Assembly (NCBI RefSeq): GCF_910589235.1
Contig: NC_060976.1
Coordinates: forward strand, 3,984,253 to 4,048,252
Source of the DNA: Vespa crabro
Lineage: Eukaryota > Arthropoda > Insecta > Hymenoptera > Vespidae
Reading direction: 5' to 3'
Length of the DNA stretch: 64,000 nt
The position numbers and the translations under genes are program-made. The notes under the pieces are model-generated. The model was not told where the DNA came from. It made no database searches and worked only from the letters and a program-made list of their open reading frames with translations. This document shows, one piece after another, positions 47,418 through 59,262 of the stretch. How positions within the stretch are numbered: position 1 is the first letter of the stretch; the number at the start of each line of letters is the position of its first letter.

Positions 47418-48609
47418 GAGAGGAGGAGATTGATTTGTCGCAAAGTTACCGACGAACTACGTTTGACCATTCGTCATTAAAATATGCATCGGTATGCGTT
47501 CTCGCATGGACGAATCGGCAATTGCGAACGGCTTTTCCAATTTCCCGTCTATCGCTTCGTCGATGATTTATCCTTGACACCGCGTCGTATCGTAAATTCG
47601 AAAGTATCGTTCAAAAATCGTAAAGAAGTCCATGTTCCAATCTCCGTCGAATAGCATCGAGTGTCGTACGACCGAGAATTAAAAATCTCGCGCAGACAAG
47701 AAATATCTGCTTTTCCTACCTTCTATCGGCAGCATGCGAACGAGCTTGCCGCTACAAAATTTCTTCTCAATATGAATTTCTCGTCTACGTTTTGTTACCT
47801 TTACCTCCATGAAATTCCATAATATTCCTGCTTTACGCACGATGTCTAATATTTTAACGAATTTCCCTTCGCGAATTTCAGTTTATCTCAGAAAATCGAT
47901 GACAATGACTGAAGGTTAATATTTTATCAACGAGCTGTTGCAAAATTGTGAAACTACATAATCGCTTTTTCGACGTTGTCGTTATATATCAATGGACAAA
48001 GAGTCGCTTAGAAAATTATTACCGCGTACCTACTTATAAATGACGTTATTCATCGTCAGAGAGGAAACCCTCTTTCTCTCGTACCGTTTCTCCCGGTCCG
48101 CAACGTGCACTCGATCTTTCGTTGAACGAACACAAGATTGAATTAAATATAAAATCATATTTCAGAAATATCAGCTAATAGCAATTTAATAAAACCAATT
48201 TTGGTAAATGTATAAAAGCAAAAATTTCTCCGTTTTTGCTCCTTCTGTTTTCGGCTTTCAATCACAGAAAACATTAATGGTTACTTCGTTTCGGCGTTAT
48301 CAAACTACAGCCATTCCCGAGTCTGTCGCAAACCTCAATGATCGATGATCCATCGGCGTAATAACTATTTTATCGATGAGTAAGATCAATGGAAAAAGAC
48401 CGAGCCATGAGGGACGCGCGTTCGTAGACGTGCACATCGATACACGACACATAATGTACGATTTATGGAAGTCGAATATATAGTTGATAAGGCCACGAAC
48501 ACGGGAGGATAATCTTCGTCCCGTTCCTTGTTATCCAAGCTTATCGAGGCTACCTCTAGGTCTGGTTAATTTGATTGGATTTGATCCGATGACATACGAA
48601 TTTTGGTCA

Positions 48610-48640
48610 AGACGCTAAGCGTCTGAAAGCATTCGCTTAG
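48610..48640. other. Two overlapping, mutually exclusive hairpins
   Basis: AGACGCT-A-AGCGTCT (48610-48624) is a perfect 7-bp inverted repeat. CTAAGCG (48615-48621) also pairs perfectly with CGCTTAG (48634-48640). The two stems share bases, so only one can form at a time. As DNA this is a palindromic cluster; as RNA it would be a two-state element. Confidence 0.55.
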
Positions 48641-49432
48641 AAATACAACATTTTCGTATCTATCGACGTAAAGGAAAAGAAAAGAAAAAACAAAACAAAA
48701 CAAAAGAAAAAAAAAAAGAAAGAAAACAAAAAAAGAAAAAGTAACTCATAATGCTGTCTAATTGGCTTGATTTGGATACTACTGTTATGAATACAGAATA
48801 TTATCGTATTCATATGTTTAATCTTATCCATTAGCGAGATCGTCGGTATAGAATCTCGTTTAGCGTGCATTAATTATGCATATTATGTACGCATCTGTAA
48901 TAAACACTTTGAAAATGAATACGTCGATAACCTAGAGCGCATCTTTTAGCTCGTATCTTAAACAATAGTAATGATAAACTGTATAATACTCTGAACGATC
49001 GAAAACAAAACGAAACATCGTGGTTTCTTAAGTTGCACTTTCGGTAGTAAGGAAACAAACAAGGTTTATCGAATCCAATAGAAGAGTTTCTATCTGCTGA
49101 CCGCAGTTACTTGAAGAAGGAATGGAAGAGCAGCTTCGAGAAGCGATATAAGCGATCGCGAGAGCGACGGAAAGAGAGTGGATGCTTAGCAAGAGGAAAG
49201 AGGGAGGGGGGCTAGAAAGCTCGCAAACTATATCACAGCGGCTTAAAGCAACCCTTATATACCGTCGGTGTAATCTCAACTCCGCCTCCTTTCCGACGAT
49301 CTGTCAGCCGAGTTAACCGAGCGGCGAATTAATTAAACTTCTATTTACGATATCGACGAATCAGCGATATCTTCTTGCTCTCTCTCTCTCTCTCTCCCCC
49401 TCTCTCCTCTCGGTGCCTAGCTCGGAGGCTGT

Positions 49433-49440
49433 TATCGATA
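49433..49440. promoter_or_regulatory. DRE-type palindrome TATCGATA
   Basis: The 8-bp palindrome TATCGATA equals the core of the DRE element found in many Drosophila housekeeping promoters. It lies 14 bp after an acceptor-like tract (CT-rich DNA ending CCTAG at 49420) and is followed by TATCGCGG. An isolated site can be chance. Confidence 0.2.
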
Positions 49441-51130
49441 TATCGCGGAAAATGTAATCATTTTCTTAGACAGACGATATCCTCGAGTACGTTTCGTTCC
49501 GATTGCTTCTTTATCTTCGAGAAGAAATAATCGTTGGAGAACGCATAAATGCAAGAAAATGCCTTCGTTTCTCGCTAGTCCTTGACGAGAATTTTGTCAT
49601 TATTACAGGTATTGAAATTGTTCGTTCTCGTATATTGAAAAGTCGAGCCGCCGTGTTTATTCCCTTCTTGAGAATTTGACTCGTGTTATAGCTGGGGATC
49701 GACAATATCGTAATAAAAAATTGTTTCCATTCATACGACATTAAATTAAATTTTTTTCGATCGGAGACGCTGTTTGAAGGAATGAATTCTAAACAAAAAA
49801 AAAAAAAAAGAAAAAGTCGACAAATTATCGATGTTATTACAGAAAGCAAGTTTGAGAGAAATTAATAATTGATTTTAAGATCGTTCGCTTTGTTTCTTTT
49901 TTAATCGTACTTTAATCCAAAGTTTTTGGATTTATTTAAAAATTCAAATCCATCGGCGAATGATCGAGAGATCGTCTTAAATAAAATTCTCTCGCGTGAG
50001 CAATGTAATTCGTTTTTCCATGAATTAAGGAGAGACTGTACAAGAGCCAAGGCATCGCACTCCTCGAACAAAACTCGACGGCAAGATCGATATTAAATGA
50101 ATTTTCTTTGTCGCTGCATCATCCTTTATGGCCTACTCGTTGGACCGAATTAAAGTTTTCGTTTCTCTTGTTTGAGCACAACACCTCTCTTCGTATTTAG
50201 GACGGAGACAATATCAAGTAATCCTTTGGATAATTTAATCGAACGGAAGGAAGCCAGAAAGTACTCTGCGATTGTAACCTTATAGTTAACGCCGACTAAT
50301 GAAAGAACTAAAAATACATGGGGATCGAGTGAAAAAGTTGAAATATATCTTCTTATCGTTGATACGAGCTAAGCTACATGCACGCTGGAAGTTGCGAATA
50401 AGGGGACGTTGGTAACCTCAAGTTGCTACCGCGAAGTTACGTATCATCTCGCATTGGCTAGCGTGGCTTTTGTGTGCTTTAATACGACGCGTCTGCCGTC
50501 GTAACGAGTAAACCCACCGAGGAAACAACGCGCACGGTACAACGTTAATCGTGCCTAGTCCGACGATATGACTTTGGCGAAAAGCTCTCGCAGAGTATTC
50601 AGCGTCTTCTCTTGTTTCAAGAGAGAAAAGACGATAGAAATTGCTGCCGAAGGAATGAAGCGATCTCGACGATCTCAACTGCAGTTGTTTGAAAGAACAG
50701 AAGGAAAATCATGTAACCAACCGACCAATGAATGTTAAAAGGAAAGCACGTTTGCATGACTAGTTTTGAAAAAATGCGAAATCCGTCGGAAGAGAGATCA
50801 GAAGAAAAATCGAATGAAAAATCGCTTGTACAATGGTGCATTCGTCGTTCGTCATATTCCTATTCGTCAAGTTCCTCTATTCAAAAGTTAAATAGACTTT
50901 ACCAATTCCAACGATTACTTCTATAAAGCGGTACTCGAATTGCATTATAAGGCATTGTACGCGTGCCCGTACGCTTTCTCCGGGGGATTCGTAAAAGGAA
51001 GAAAGAAAGAAGTAAACGTGGGGTTACGCTTAGCTTCGGAAAAGCCCTTTTCGTCCACGAATTAACGCAGGTACGTAGCTTTCGGCATTTCTCCATCGGT
51101 CTACGCCAACATATGGCGATTCGATCTGGC

Positions 51131-51174
51131 ACGTATGTATATACACGTGCGCACTAAATGTGTGCGCGCGCGCA
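51131..51174. repeat. Alternating purine-pyrimidine tract (Z-DNA prone)
   Basis: 24 bp (51131-51154) and 16 bp (51159-51174) strictly alternate purine and pyrimidine. The second holds five CG/GC steps in a row. Such tracts adopt Z-DNA under negative supercoiling, often near active promoters. Confidence 0.7.
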
Positions 51175-51177
51175 AAA

Positions 51178-51671
51178 CTGTCGTGTTTCGACGTGGCATC
51201 GTGGCCCGGTCGTTTCGCAATAATATACCGGGTGTCCGTAAAATCCGCGAACCGCAAGCACCGCACGATCCGACACACGTGACGCTGGCCAAGCGTGCGG
51301 GGTTATAGGTGGAGGACGTCGGACTCGAGGGGTTGAGAGGGAAAAGAATGGGGTAGGGCAGTGGTAGAGGGAGAAGGACCGTTTCAGCCACGGCTCGACC
51401 GTGCGGCGGGACAAACCACCGAACGCTCGTTCTGTCCGGCTAATTTACTTTTTGTATTTTCGGCTTAAATCGACCAAGCGTGGCCGATAGGTGCTCTCGC
51501 TATCTCTGCCATTTCCCAACCGTCTCCCGACGGGTGCGCAAACCGAAAGCTCCTCCATACGCGACCACCGAAAGCTTTCCTCTAACCGTGAATGCCAATC
51601 TCCTCGTCCACCGCGAAGCGATGCGTCTCTATTTTTGTTTTGCCTTCCGCTCGATCGCTCGTTTCTCCCGT

Positions 51672-51746
<75 letters not shown>

Positions 51747-52130
51747 CTCCGATCCGTCAACCAACGTTCCCTTCTCTCCCTTGCTTACTCTATTCGTCCT
51801 ATCCGAAAACCAACGAGAGCTTCACCGCCACGGCGGACGACCGCGTTTCCGCTCAAATTTTCCCGATGGACGCAATCGCTCGCACCAGGAGCGAACGAAT
51901 GAGAAAGAGAACGGAGAAGGAGGGAGAATGCTATGGCGTGATTCCCTTTGGTTCTAGATCCGATTGTCGAAACCCCGTTCGCTCTCTCTCTTTCTCTCTC
52001 TCTCTCTCCCCCGCAGAAGCCTCCTCCTCCTCCCTCTTTCCATTTCACGGAAAATGGGAAACTCGTACCGCAAGCTGTTGCATCGACCTCCGGCTCGAAC
52101 GCCGATCTCTCTCGCGGTTATCCGACAGAA
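51178..52130. other. GC-richest block, possible promoter/5' UTR
   Basis: GC and CpG rise sharply here relative to the flanks. The block contains CACGTG at about 51277 and two CT arrays, and ends at the candidate exon at 52133. No TATA box or clear initiator was found. Several frames on both strands are open because stop codons are rare in such composition. Confidence 0.3.
51675..51743. repeat. (CT)34 microsatellite
   Basis: Perfect 69-bp array inside the GC-rich block. All three + frames stay open across it, which produces the 140-, 339- and 121-codon frames here. Confidence 0.95.
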
Positions 52131-52132
52131 CG

Positions 52133-52231
52133 ATGGCTATTGAAGTCCCTTTCCACTTCCCGTTTCTCTTCCTCCTCTTCCTCGTCCTCCTCTTCACCGC
52201 TTGTTTAAATACCGTCGCGAGGGTACTGGAT
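52133..52231 (+). CDS. Candidate first coding exon of a secreted or membrane protein
   Basis: ATG at 52133 has a strong context (A at -3, G at +4). It starts 33 complete codons ending at the donor GAT|GTATGT at 52232. The peptide MAIEVPFHFPFLFLLFLVLL continues FTACLNTVARVLD: an uncharged to acidic start, a hydrophobic core of about 14 residues and a plausible cleavage after NTVA. The core lies in a CTC/TTC-rich stretch, so hydrophobicity may be compositional. It sits at the 3' end of the GC-richest block in the window (51178-52130), as expected of a 5' UTR and first coding exon. The same frame continues unspliced to 52510 as part of a 339-codon frame that also crosses a CT array. No partner exon found. 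Confidence 0.22.
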
Positions 52232-52749
52232 GTATGTCATTTAATCGAAACATCCCGATGTAATCTGGTGGCGCAGCTAAGCACTGCCTCGAAACTCCTC
52301 GACTTTCATCAACGCAGTTCTACGAGCGATCGATCCTTTCTATTTTGGCCAGCGAGTTCACGAGGAACGTACGTGTACTTCGACGAGGGCTCGTCCGAAA
52401 TGATTAATTACTATAATTTGCATAAATATACGCGATGCGTGAAATCGCCACCGTTAATCTCTCACATCCGCAGCATGCGTTTTCTCTGTCGTGGAATTTC
52501 AACTACCTAGTTATATGCTACCTCTCATCAATGAGCAAACAGAAAAGTACAGTTTACAGGAATTTAGGAAACATGATATATTTCGTAAGAATATTCATGA
52601 TATAAAATTAATATTTATAAAAATGCACAAATGTATAATACAATTTCATAATTCGATTATTATCAATTAAATTAAACGAATAAAATATTATATCGATCTT
52701 TACAATGTTTATAGCGCGAACAAGTTAAATCAATTCGTTTACTTTATAG

Positions 52750-52760
52750 ATATATTATAT

Positions 52761-52810
<50 letters not shown>

Positions 52811-52825
52811 ATATATATATATATT
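52750..52825. repeat. (AT)n array
   Basis: AT repeat with two ATAG/ATCT interruptions that are near mirror images at either end. Confidence 0.93.
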
Positions 52826-52917
52826 ATTAAATGTCGAGAAAAGAAGAAATTAAAATATATTACGTAATTTACAGTACCATTCTGTTTTGCTTCCTATCCG
52901 TTTTCTAAAGTACTTAC

Positions 52918-53194
52918 CACGGAAGTGGTTAAGATAGGCGAACTTCCAAAGAGTCACTGACACATCGCTTCTACAAAAACTTGACACATTTCTTCCTTGA
53001 AAATAGAACAAATATGAATATGGACGTGTGCTCGACAGACGTCGTCCCTTTTCAAATGCGTACAAAGGTCCACGATTTTTATCTTCGAATTTATCAAGCG
53101 AGAAATGTGAGCTTTCACGTTGAAGGTTATAAATTTGAGAATGAGAAATAATCGACAAATTGTATTCAAAATGAAATATTCGTATTTTATGATT
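52918..53194 (-). CDS. Candidate 92-codon internal exon
   Basis: On the - strand the acceptor GTGTGATGCTTTTGCAG ends at 53195 and the donor CCGTG|GTAAGTACT begins at 52917. Between them 277 bp are open in one frame for 92 codons plus one base, starting NHKIRIFHFEYNLS and including SSHFSLDKFEDKNRGPLYAF and RNVSSFCRSDVSVTLWKF. The peptide is mixed, without repeats. It is the longest open interval in the window bounded by two good splice sites and free of microsatellite. A second frame is also open for 71 codons (53169-52954), which weakens the case. Upstream in the same frame are two ATGs (53209, 53206), so it could also begin a message. Family unknown. Confidence 0.2.
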
Positions 53195-53429
53195 CTGCAA
53201 AAGCATCACACTTGTTGTTCATTAGGGAAAAGAAAAAATATACGAAATCGATTTATAATAAAGTCCTTTTTCATGTATTTATCCGGTTATTACTGGGGAA
53301 ATAACGAGGTATAATAATATAATAATGAAATTTTATAGAGTGAATGACATAAAGTATGAGAATGAATATTGTATGAGTGACATTGAATGTATACATGCGG
53401 GTAACACGTTCACCTATTTTCGAAGAGGA

Positions 53430-53434
<5 letters not shown>

Positions 53435-53500
<66 letters not shown>
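53435..53500. repeat. (CT)33 microsatellite
   Basis: Perfect 66-bp array. Confidence 0.95.
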
Positions 53501-53503
<3 letters not shown>

Positions 53504-53840
53504 GTTATGCCAAAGCGATAAGAAATAATTTGAACATTGTAGAAGAACGATTGTGCGATCGAATGTGTCAAGAAATATTACATAAATATTTCAATATCTA
53601 TTTTGATTACGTCTTATATTATTTTCTACATTTATTAAAATTCTACATAATTACATAATACATGCCTTAAGGCAATTATTTAAGTAACGTATAAGAAGAT
53701 TGCGATCGTTGAGCTTCTTTCTTCTATTTTAAAATAACTAAAATAACAACAACGGATAAATGTCGAAAAAGATGTAGGATAACCGACAGAAGAATCGCCC
53801 GAGTAAAAACACCTTTATCGATCTTTTAGAGTGCACTTAC

Positions 53841-53911
53841 ATATAGTTCAAATTTAGAACGGGTTCACCGATATCGCTTAACCGTTGCATTCTTAATTCG
53901 ATACTCGGCAT
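53841..53911 (-). CDS. Candidate first coding exon, MPSIELRMQRLS start
   Basis: On the - strand, ATG at 53911 with G at -3 starts 23 codons, MPSIELRMQRLS then DIGEPVLNLNY, plus two bases. It ends at a consensus donor, AT|GTAAGTGC, at 53840. Unspliced, the next codons read ATG TAA, so the frame closes at once. The composition is protein-like and not shaped by any repeat. Upstream on the - strand is a T-rich leader and then a GC-richer patch (53945-53965). It could be a short cytoplasmic N-terminus. I could not find a following exon. Confidence 0.2.
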
Positions 53912-55781
53912 GTCGAGAGAAAAAAAAAGGAAAACCGAGAGGAAAGAAGAGCGCACGGCCATGTGCCGTAATATCGCCAGCGATTGCAAAATATTTTATC
54001 CTAATATTTTTTCCTTACGCGAGATACATCATGTTAATGGGGTAGTTGCGGGCAATTTATGAGAAAAAAGAAAGCAGGGTGATTACGGAAGCGGGAAAAC
54101 GTTCTCGACGATAAATACCGTAAGATAAACATACCAACCTCGTGAAACGTAAGAGAATGCTGCTAATCGTTATTCGATCGTTGAAAAGAACATTGCTCGA
54201 CCATTCGCTAATCCCCTAAGAAGATTTTCGAAAGAGAAATACAGCGATCTCGCGACCTCTTGTCCCAAATTTGACCAAATTTGGATAAATGCGATTTAAC
54301 ATCTTGCGCGCTTCATCATCGTTCCATCTAACTAACGTTGCGCCGAATGATTTATTAACTTTTTAATAATAAATTGACTCGTTATTGCGACCGGTTATTC
54401 GACACACACGCGCACACCTTCGAAATGAAATGCATATAAATCCTATCGCGTTGTTCCGTTTGATAAGAGCAAATAACCTGCAAAATCTCTCGTATACACG
54501 ATTTGTTCGTACGTTTCTATGTATGTATAAATATTTTTAAAAAAGAAAAGGAGAGAGAGAGAGAGAGAGAGAAACTAAAGAACCGAAAGTAAATGAAATA
54601 AAAGTTTAAACGTTCTGTTGTACTAAAGCTCTTTGAATATCGATCTCGAACATTATTTTATTATATTCTGATAAAATATTATCGATTCTCGATGTAATTC
54701 TAGACAAGGGGCAAACTATACAATGAAACTTCAAGCGAGCCACATTTTACACGAAAACCCTCGCATCGCTGAATTTATACCTAGCCAGTTTTTAATATAT
54801 CTATGTTTCTCAAATAACGCTTAAGCCCTTTTAGGACGTACCATTTGTTATCGCAGTCGGACCAATTGTTAAAAACCTTACAATTCGATTTGATGCAAAA
54901 TTATTTCATTCATAAATTATTTAAATAAACCAAATAAATTTTTTTAAATAAAACTTATACAACTTTACAAGTTTAACGAACAATCATATATCTATAATAA
55001 TAAAATAATACGGTCATTATGATTTCGAGAAGATGGCATTTGTCGTTTCGACCGGCTCTCTATTTGGCGGGAAACACGAATTTGAGAGGAGCGTCTGAAA
55101 AATTTACCATGACCAGACTAGTGCTCCCGACCAGCCATGAGGAGAGAGAGAGAGAGAGAGAGAAAGGGAGAAAGAGAGAAGAGACCGTCGATTCGTTGGT
55201 TGTAAAATGCTAAACAAAGCGAAGCACGAAAGAGAGGTTTGCTCGTTCAAATAACGCGTCTGACCCGGCTCGCTAAATAACCAGGCGCGACGAACGAGCG
55301 CAGCACGGCGTTGTTTTCTACCGGAAACTCGTCGACTTTTTCTAAAGCAACCCCCATTTTTTTTCTCTATTCGTCCTCGACAACCATCTCTTTCTCTCTC
55401 ACGTATTCAAATTTTCCGATCGGTGCTGTTTCGTATTATCGAAAATATTCCTCTTTATTTTCTTTTTCTCATTCGGACCGAACGGAAATATGTTATTCTC
55501 TCGGATTATAAAAAAGAAAAACAGGAAAGCGAGAAATATGAAAAATCAAAACGTGGATTACGTTTCTCGTATGCGTGAAAGCGAACGTCTTAACGCGCAC
55601 GAGTAGAGTAGAAAAAAGCTTTAAACTTTTATCCCGCGAACGTGTCCCTGTACGCTTGAAACTGACGCAAAGATCGTAGTTTATCAACGCGTGGGATGGG
55701 TTAATGTATCGCGAGAAGATAGTGCCGTGAAGAAAGTCCAACGCGATCGTACGTTCTCGAGCTGTCGTCCTCCCTTCCACG

Positions 55782-55786
<5 letters not shown>

Positions 55787-55820
<34 letters not shown>
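55787..55820. repeat. (CT)17 microsatellite
   Basis: Perfect array; the - strand frame 55493-55999 over it is poly(Arg-Glu) in part. Confidence 0.95.
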
Positions 55821-55823
<3 letters not shown>

Positions 55824-56091
55824 CCTCTCTCGCTTTCTCGACGTCGACGTTTCCGTACTCGTATAGGTGTCTCCGGAAAGTACATTCGAGAAGAGAACCA
55901 ATGAAAGCGTAAAAAGAAGAGAGGGAAAAGAGGAAAAAAGAAGAAGAAAAAGAGGAAGAAGGATGCGAGTGCTTTGACAGAGGTCGGAAGAAAAAGCAAA
56001 GGTTAAGGTAGACTCGTGTCACCTGAGGAGCTTCGGACGTGATCGGACTTCTCACCCGTAAGGCCTTCCAAAGAGTCACCTTCTCCCTCTC

Positions 56092-56130
56092 CTACATCCC
56101 TTCTACATCCCTTTGACGTCCTTTGACGCC
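56092..56130. repeat. Two successive short tandem duplications
   Basis: CTACATCCCTT is repeated twice (56092-56113). It is followed at once by CTTTGACGTC and CTTTGACGCC (56111-56130). Each pair is exact or has one mismatch. Confidence 0.85.
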
Positions 56131-56482
56131 TTCCTCGACGAGCCCTATCCTATCTACGAGATACTCCGAAGAAACGTTCTCTCTACCTGTGGTTTTACGA
56201 GCAACCCCTGTCTTGCGCTTTCAAGCCACCCCTCCTCTAACTCTCCATCTCCAACTTTTCTCTCTCCTTCCCCCACTTTGCCATGTCAACTTCGGAGAAG
56301 GTAGCAATTTCGTAGCTTTCGCCTTCTTAAATGATTCCGACACGTATCAAGCTTCCAAGTTTTTTCTTTTTTCTTTCCTTCTCTTTCTCTCTATAGGAAA
56401 GATATTTAGGACGATAAGGAAACGATCCGATAAGTAATTTGTACGCGAGCCGATTTTATTGATAATAGATACATATACGGGA

Positions 56483-56484
<2 letters not shown>

Positions 56485-56542
<58 letters not shown>
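56485..56542. repeat. (GA)29 microsatellite
   Basis: Perfect 58-bp array. Confidence 0.95.
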
Positions 56543-56546
<4 letters not shown>

Positions 56547-59204
56547 AAGCTTGAAACTTGTTTCTCCTTTTTATTTTCCTCCTTTCAACCCATCCCTTCT
56601 CCTCGATCACTTTTCTACGCGAAGCGTGTCCGCGGTGCTTTCCTTCTCGGGGTAATCTCCAAGAACTTTCAGAGATGGATCGTCCCTCGGGGTGGAATCC
56701 GACGGTCGACTTTACCCTCTCGGCATTTACGCAAACAAGCGGAGAAACTACGTTTCCGTCGTTGGTGTGACTTCCTTTCCCCTTTTCTCTTTCTTTCTCA
56801 ACGTAGAAATTATTTCGAGGACAATATGGCGACGATAATACGCCGGTGTATTCTCAGGAGATAGCAACTCCGCGGGTAGAAGTAGTTTTTCAGATTTCCT
56901 TCGGCCACTTCAAAATAATAACTCGGTGTATCGACGCCTTGGAAAAGTTCGCGGGCAGCTCTAAAGAAATTTCCTGTCTCGAGATTCCCCAATCGTCATT
57001 CGCCCGCTCATTTTCCCTTTGTTTTCACGAAACATAAGAAAATGCGAGATATCCTAAGGCTTTTAAAAGCTCTGCTATAAACGTCGTCGGGTGTAAAAAT
57101 CCTTAAACGTTTGTATAAACCTTTCGAAGGGAGACAACGAAATAGAAAAAGAATAGAACTAGAGAAATGAGAAGAAGAGTCGAGGGAAAACGAAGAGAAA
57201 AGCGAGAAAATTCGCTCGGGTAAGAGGAGTTAAAAAAAAAAAAAATTGCCGAATTATTCTCTCAGTCGTCGGATATATCACAATTTATTTAGGAAACCTC
57301 TCGTGCTCGTTGTCTCTCTGCCTGCTATTCGAAAGAGTGTTTTGCCTCTTTCTTTTACTCGAAAAAATTTTATAATACATTATATTATACGTTCTAGCTT
57401 TCTCTCTAGCGAGAGATCGAGTTCGCGCGACTACATTCGAATTCTAATCCGCGGGAATTCTTGTAACCAGGGGCCACCGAGGGACGATATTTCGAGCCTC
57501 TACCTTCGGATTATTTATAGACCTTGTTCCCGTATAATATATTTAGGACGTACCGCGGGTGGATACGTCACCATGACCTCTCCGCGACCCAGAGATCTTT
57601 ACCCTTATGCGTTTACGTTCCTCTCGAATCCATCCTTTTCGGCGATCCCACAGCCCGATATGTCTGCAAGTGTACACCCACCATGTATACATCTATCTCC
57701 TCTTGAATTTCATTTTTCCTGATTTTACGAGATTCGGAGCCGAGCCGGTCCGCGTAACGTAATACTTTTCGCCTTCCTCGCTACCTCGCGGAAAGGTTTG
57801 TCGCGAAAAATCGAGAACGTATTTCCGTTCGAAATACCAAGCGTTGAAAGGTAATACGTTCCGATTTTTCTTTCTTCCTTCTTCTTTTTTTTTTTCTTTT
57901 TTTTATTTCCTTTTTTTCCTTTTTTTTCTTTCCTTTTTTTTTTCCTTTCTTTTTTTAGACACCGATATCTCTGCTTCATCCGTTTAACGAGAACGAGGTG
58001 ATAAAAATAAACGAGCCCTTTCAGGCGTGGCGTAACGCGAAGCCGCGATTCGTGGCCTTAAACAAATGACGGCTACGTCAAGTTACGAGGAAGATCGCGG
58101 CACACCGAGGGGTTATTTCTCTTCGACCTCAGATTGCAGGTTTTTGTGGCAGTTGTTAATAGGCACTCGTACGACTGGCGATAAGGATCACTGTCATTTG
58201 TCTCCCTTGAGAAATTTTTTTAACGGGGTGTCGGCTCCTCCCAAAACTTTCCCTCGATTCTCAACGACCTTTCGTATCTTTTTGATCTTAAAATGTTGAA
58301 ACAACGGGCTCGTTCGAATCGTGACGAGCTGATCATGATCATTCGACGACAATCCCCTTTCTATACCCTTTCGTAATACACATCCCGCACTATCGACCTT
58401 TTAATTATGTATCGATGCTCATTATAGCTTCGCTAATTCGCTCGTTCGTTTCACTAGGAACATATTTATTTAACAGTATTTCGCGAAATACGCAGGTAAT
58501 ATTTCGCACGATATGGCACCGTATTTCCGTCCGCATATTTTTCAACGAAGGAAACTAGAGAAGCGTAGGTCGGCTGGGTGAATAAAGGGAGAAAAAGGAA
58601 AGGAGAAGGGCGTTGGAGAAGGAAAATTCACAAAATATTTCTACCTTTCCTGAATAGTTTACATCTCGCGTAGGTTTACCCATTTTAAAGCCGATCAGCA
58701 CTGTATTCCGTTCTCTGAATTTGGGTATAGTGGAATTGTGATTTTTAAGATACGTGTTGATCTCTCCATATAGCCTTAACTTCGAATAAATATGTTCTCG
58801 TGAACGATACAACAAAAACGAAGAAAATGAAATGAGTTATTAATGGCAACGGAGAAATAAAAAGGTCGATCCTGCTAATTACCAATTATTTTTTTTCTGT
58901 TACGTATAGTTGGATCATTAGCGCGTCGACAATATATCATGTGATGTTATTAACGTCTATTTCGTTCTACGAGTGCGTTCGTATCGAAATGAAAATATAT
59001 TGCTATCAAAATATCTCTTATTCCAATCGTATAAAAACATTGTTATATATCGCGTAAGCGCTGATATGTCGATTACCATCATCGTGATAAATGTTATAGC
59101 ACGCGATCTGCTCTCTGCCCTAATTAAGCAAAATATGATTTCTATAGACAACACTCGTCCGTATCTTGAGCGCTTACTCATTACGAACGTTGAAATAGCT
59201 ACGT

Positions 59205-59210
<6 letters not shown>

Positions 59211-59260
<50 letters not shown>
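59211..59260. repeat. (CT)25 microsatellite
   Basis: Perfect array followed by GCGTCCTTTAG, which makes a strong acceptor-like site at 59271. The downstream frames close quickly. Confidence 0.95.

Positions 59261-59262
<2 letters not shown>

Larger units (their letters stand above)
46120..51120. other. Noncoding stretch
   Basis: A direct repeat CAACGTGG at 46788-46795 and 46800-46807, an A-rich tract (48671-48740), and GC-balanced patches at 46700-47060, 48400-48640 and 50400-50620. An 86-codon - strand frame (50678-50418) is unassigned. Confidence 0.5.

Noticed and set aside
48211..48218. Perfect TATAAAAG
   Set aside because: No initiator at about +30.
51228..51245. ACCGGGTGTCCGTAAAA resembles ends of some insect transposons
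   Set aside because: Single short match, no matching inverted end, no target-site duplication and no transposase nearby.
51491..52510. 339-codon frame, the longest in the window
   Set aside because: It crosses a 69-bp CT array read as Ser-Leu, and two other + frames are open over most of the same DNA. Only the 52133-52231 part with a donor is kept.
55493..56079. Long - strand frames near 55.5-56.1 kb
   Set aside because: They cross a CT array (Arg-Glu on this strand) and a purine-rich tract; several frames are open together.
57725..57979. Lys-rich - strand frame
   Set aside because: It is a T-rich tract read on the opposite strand.
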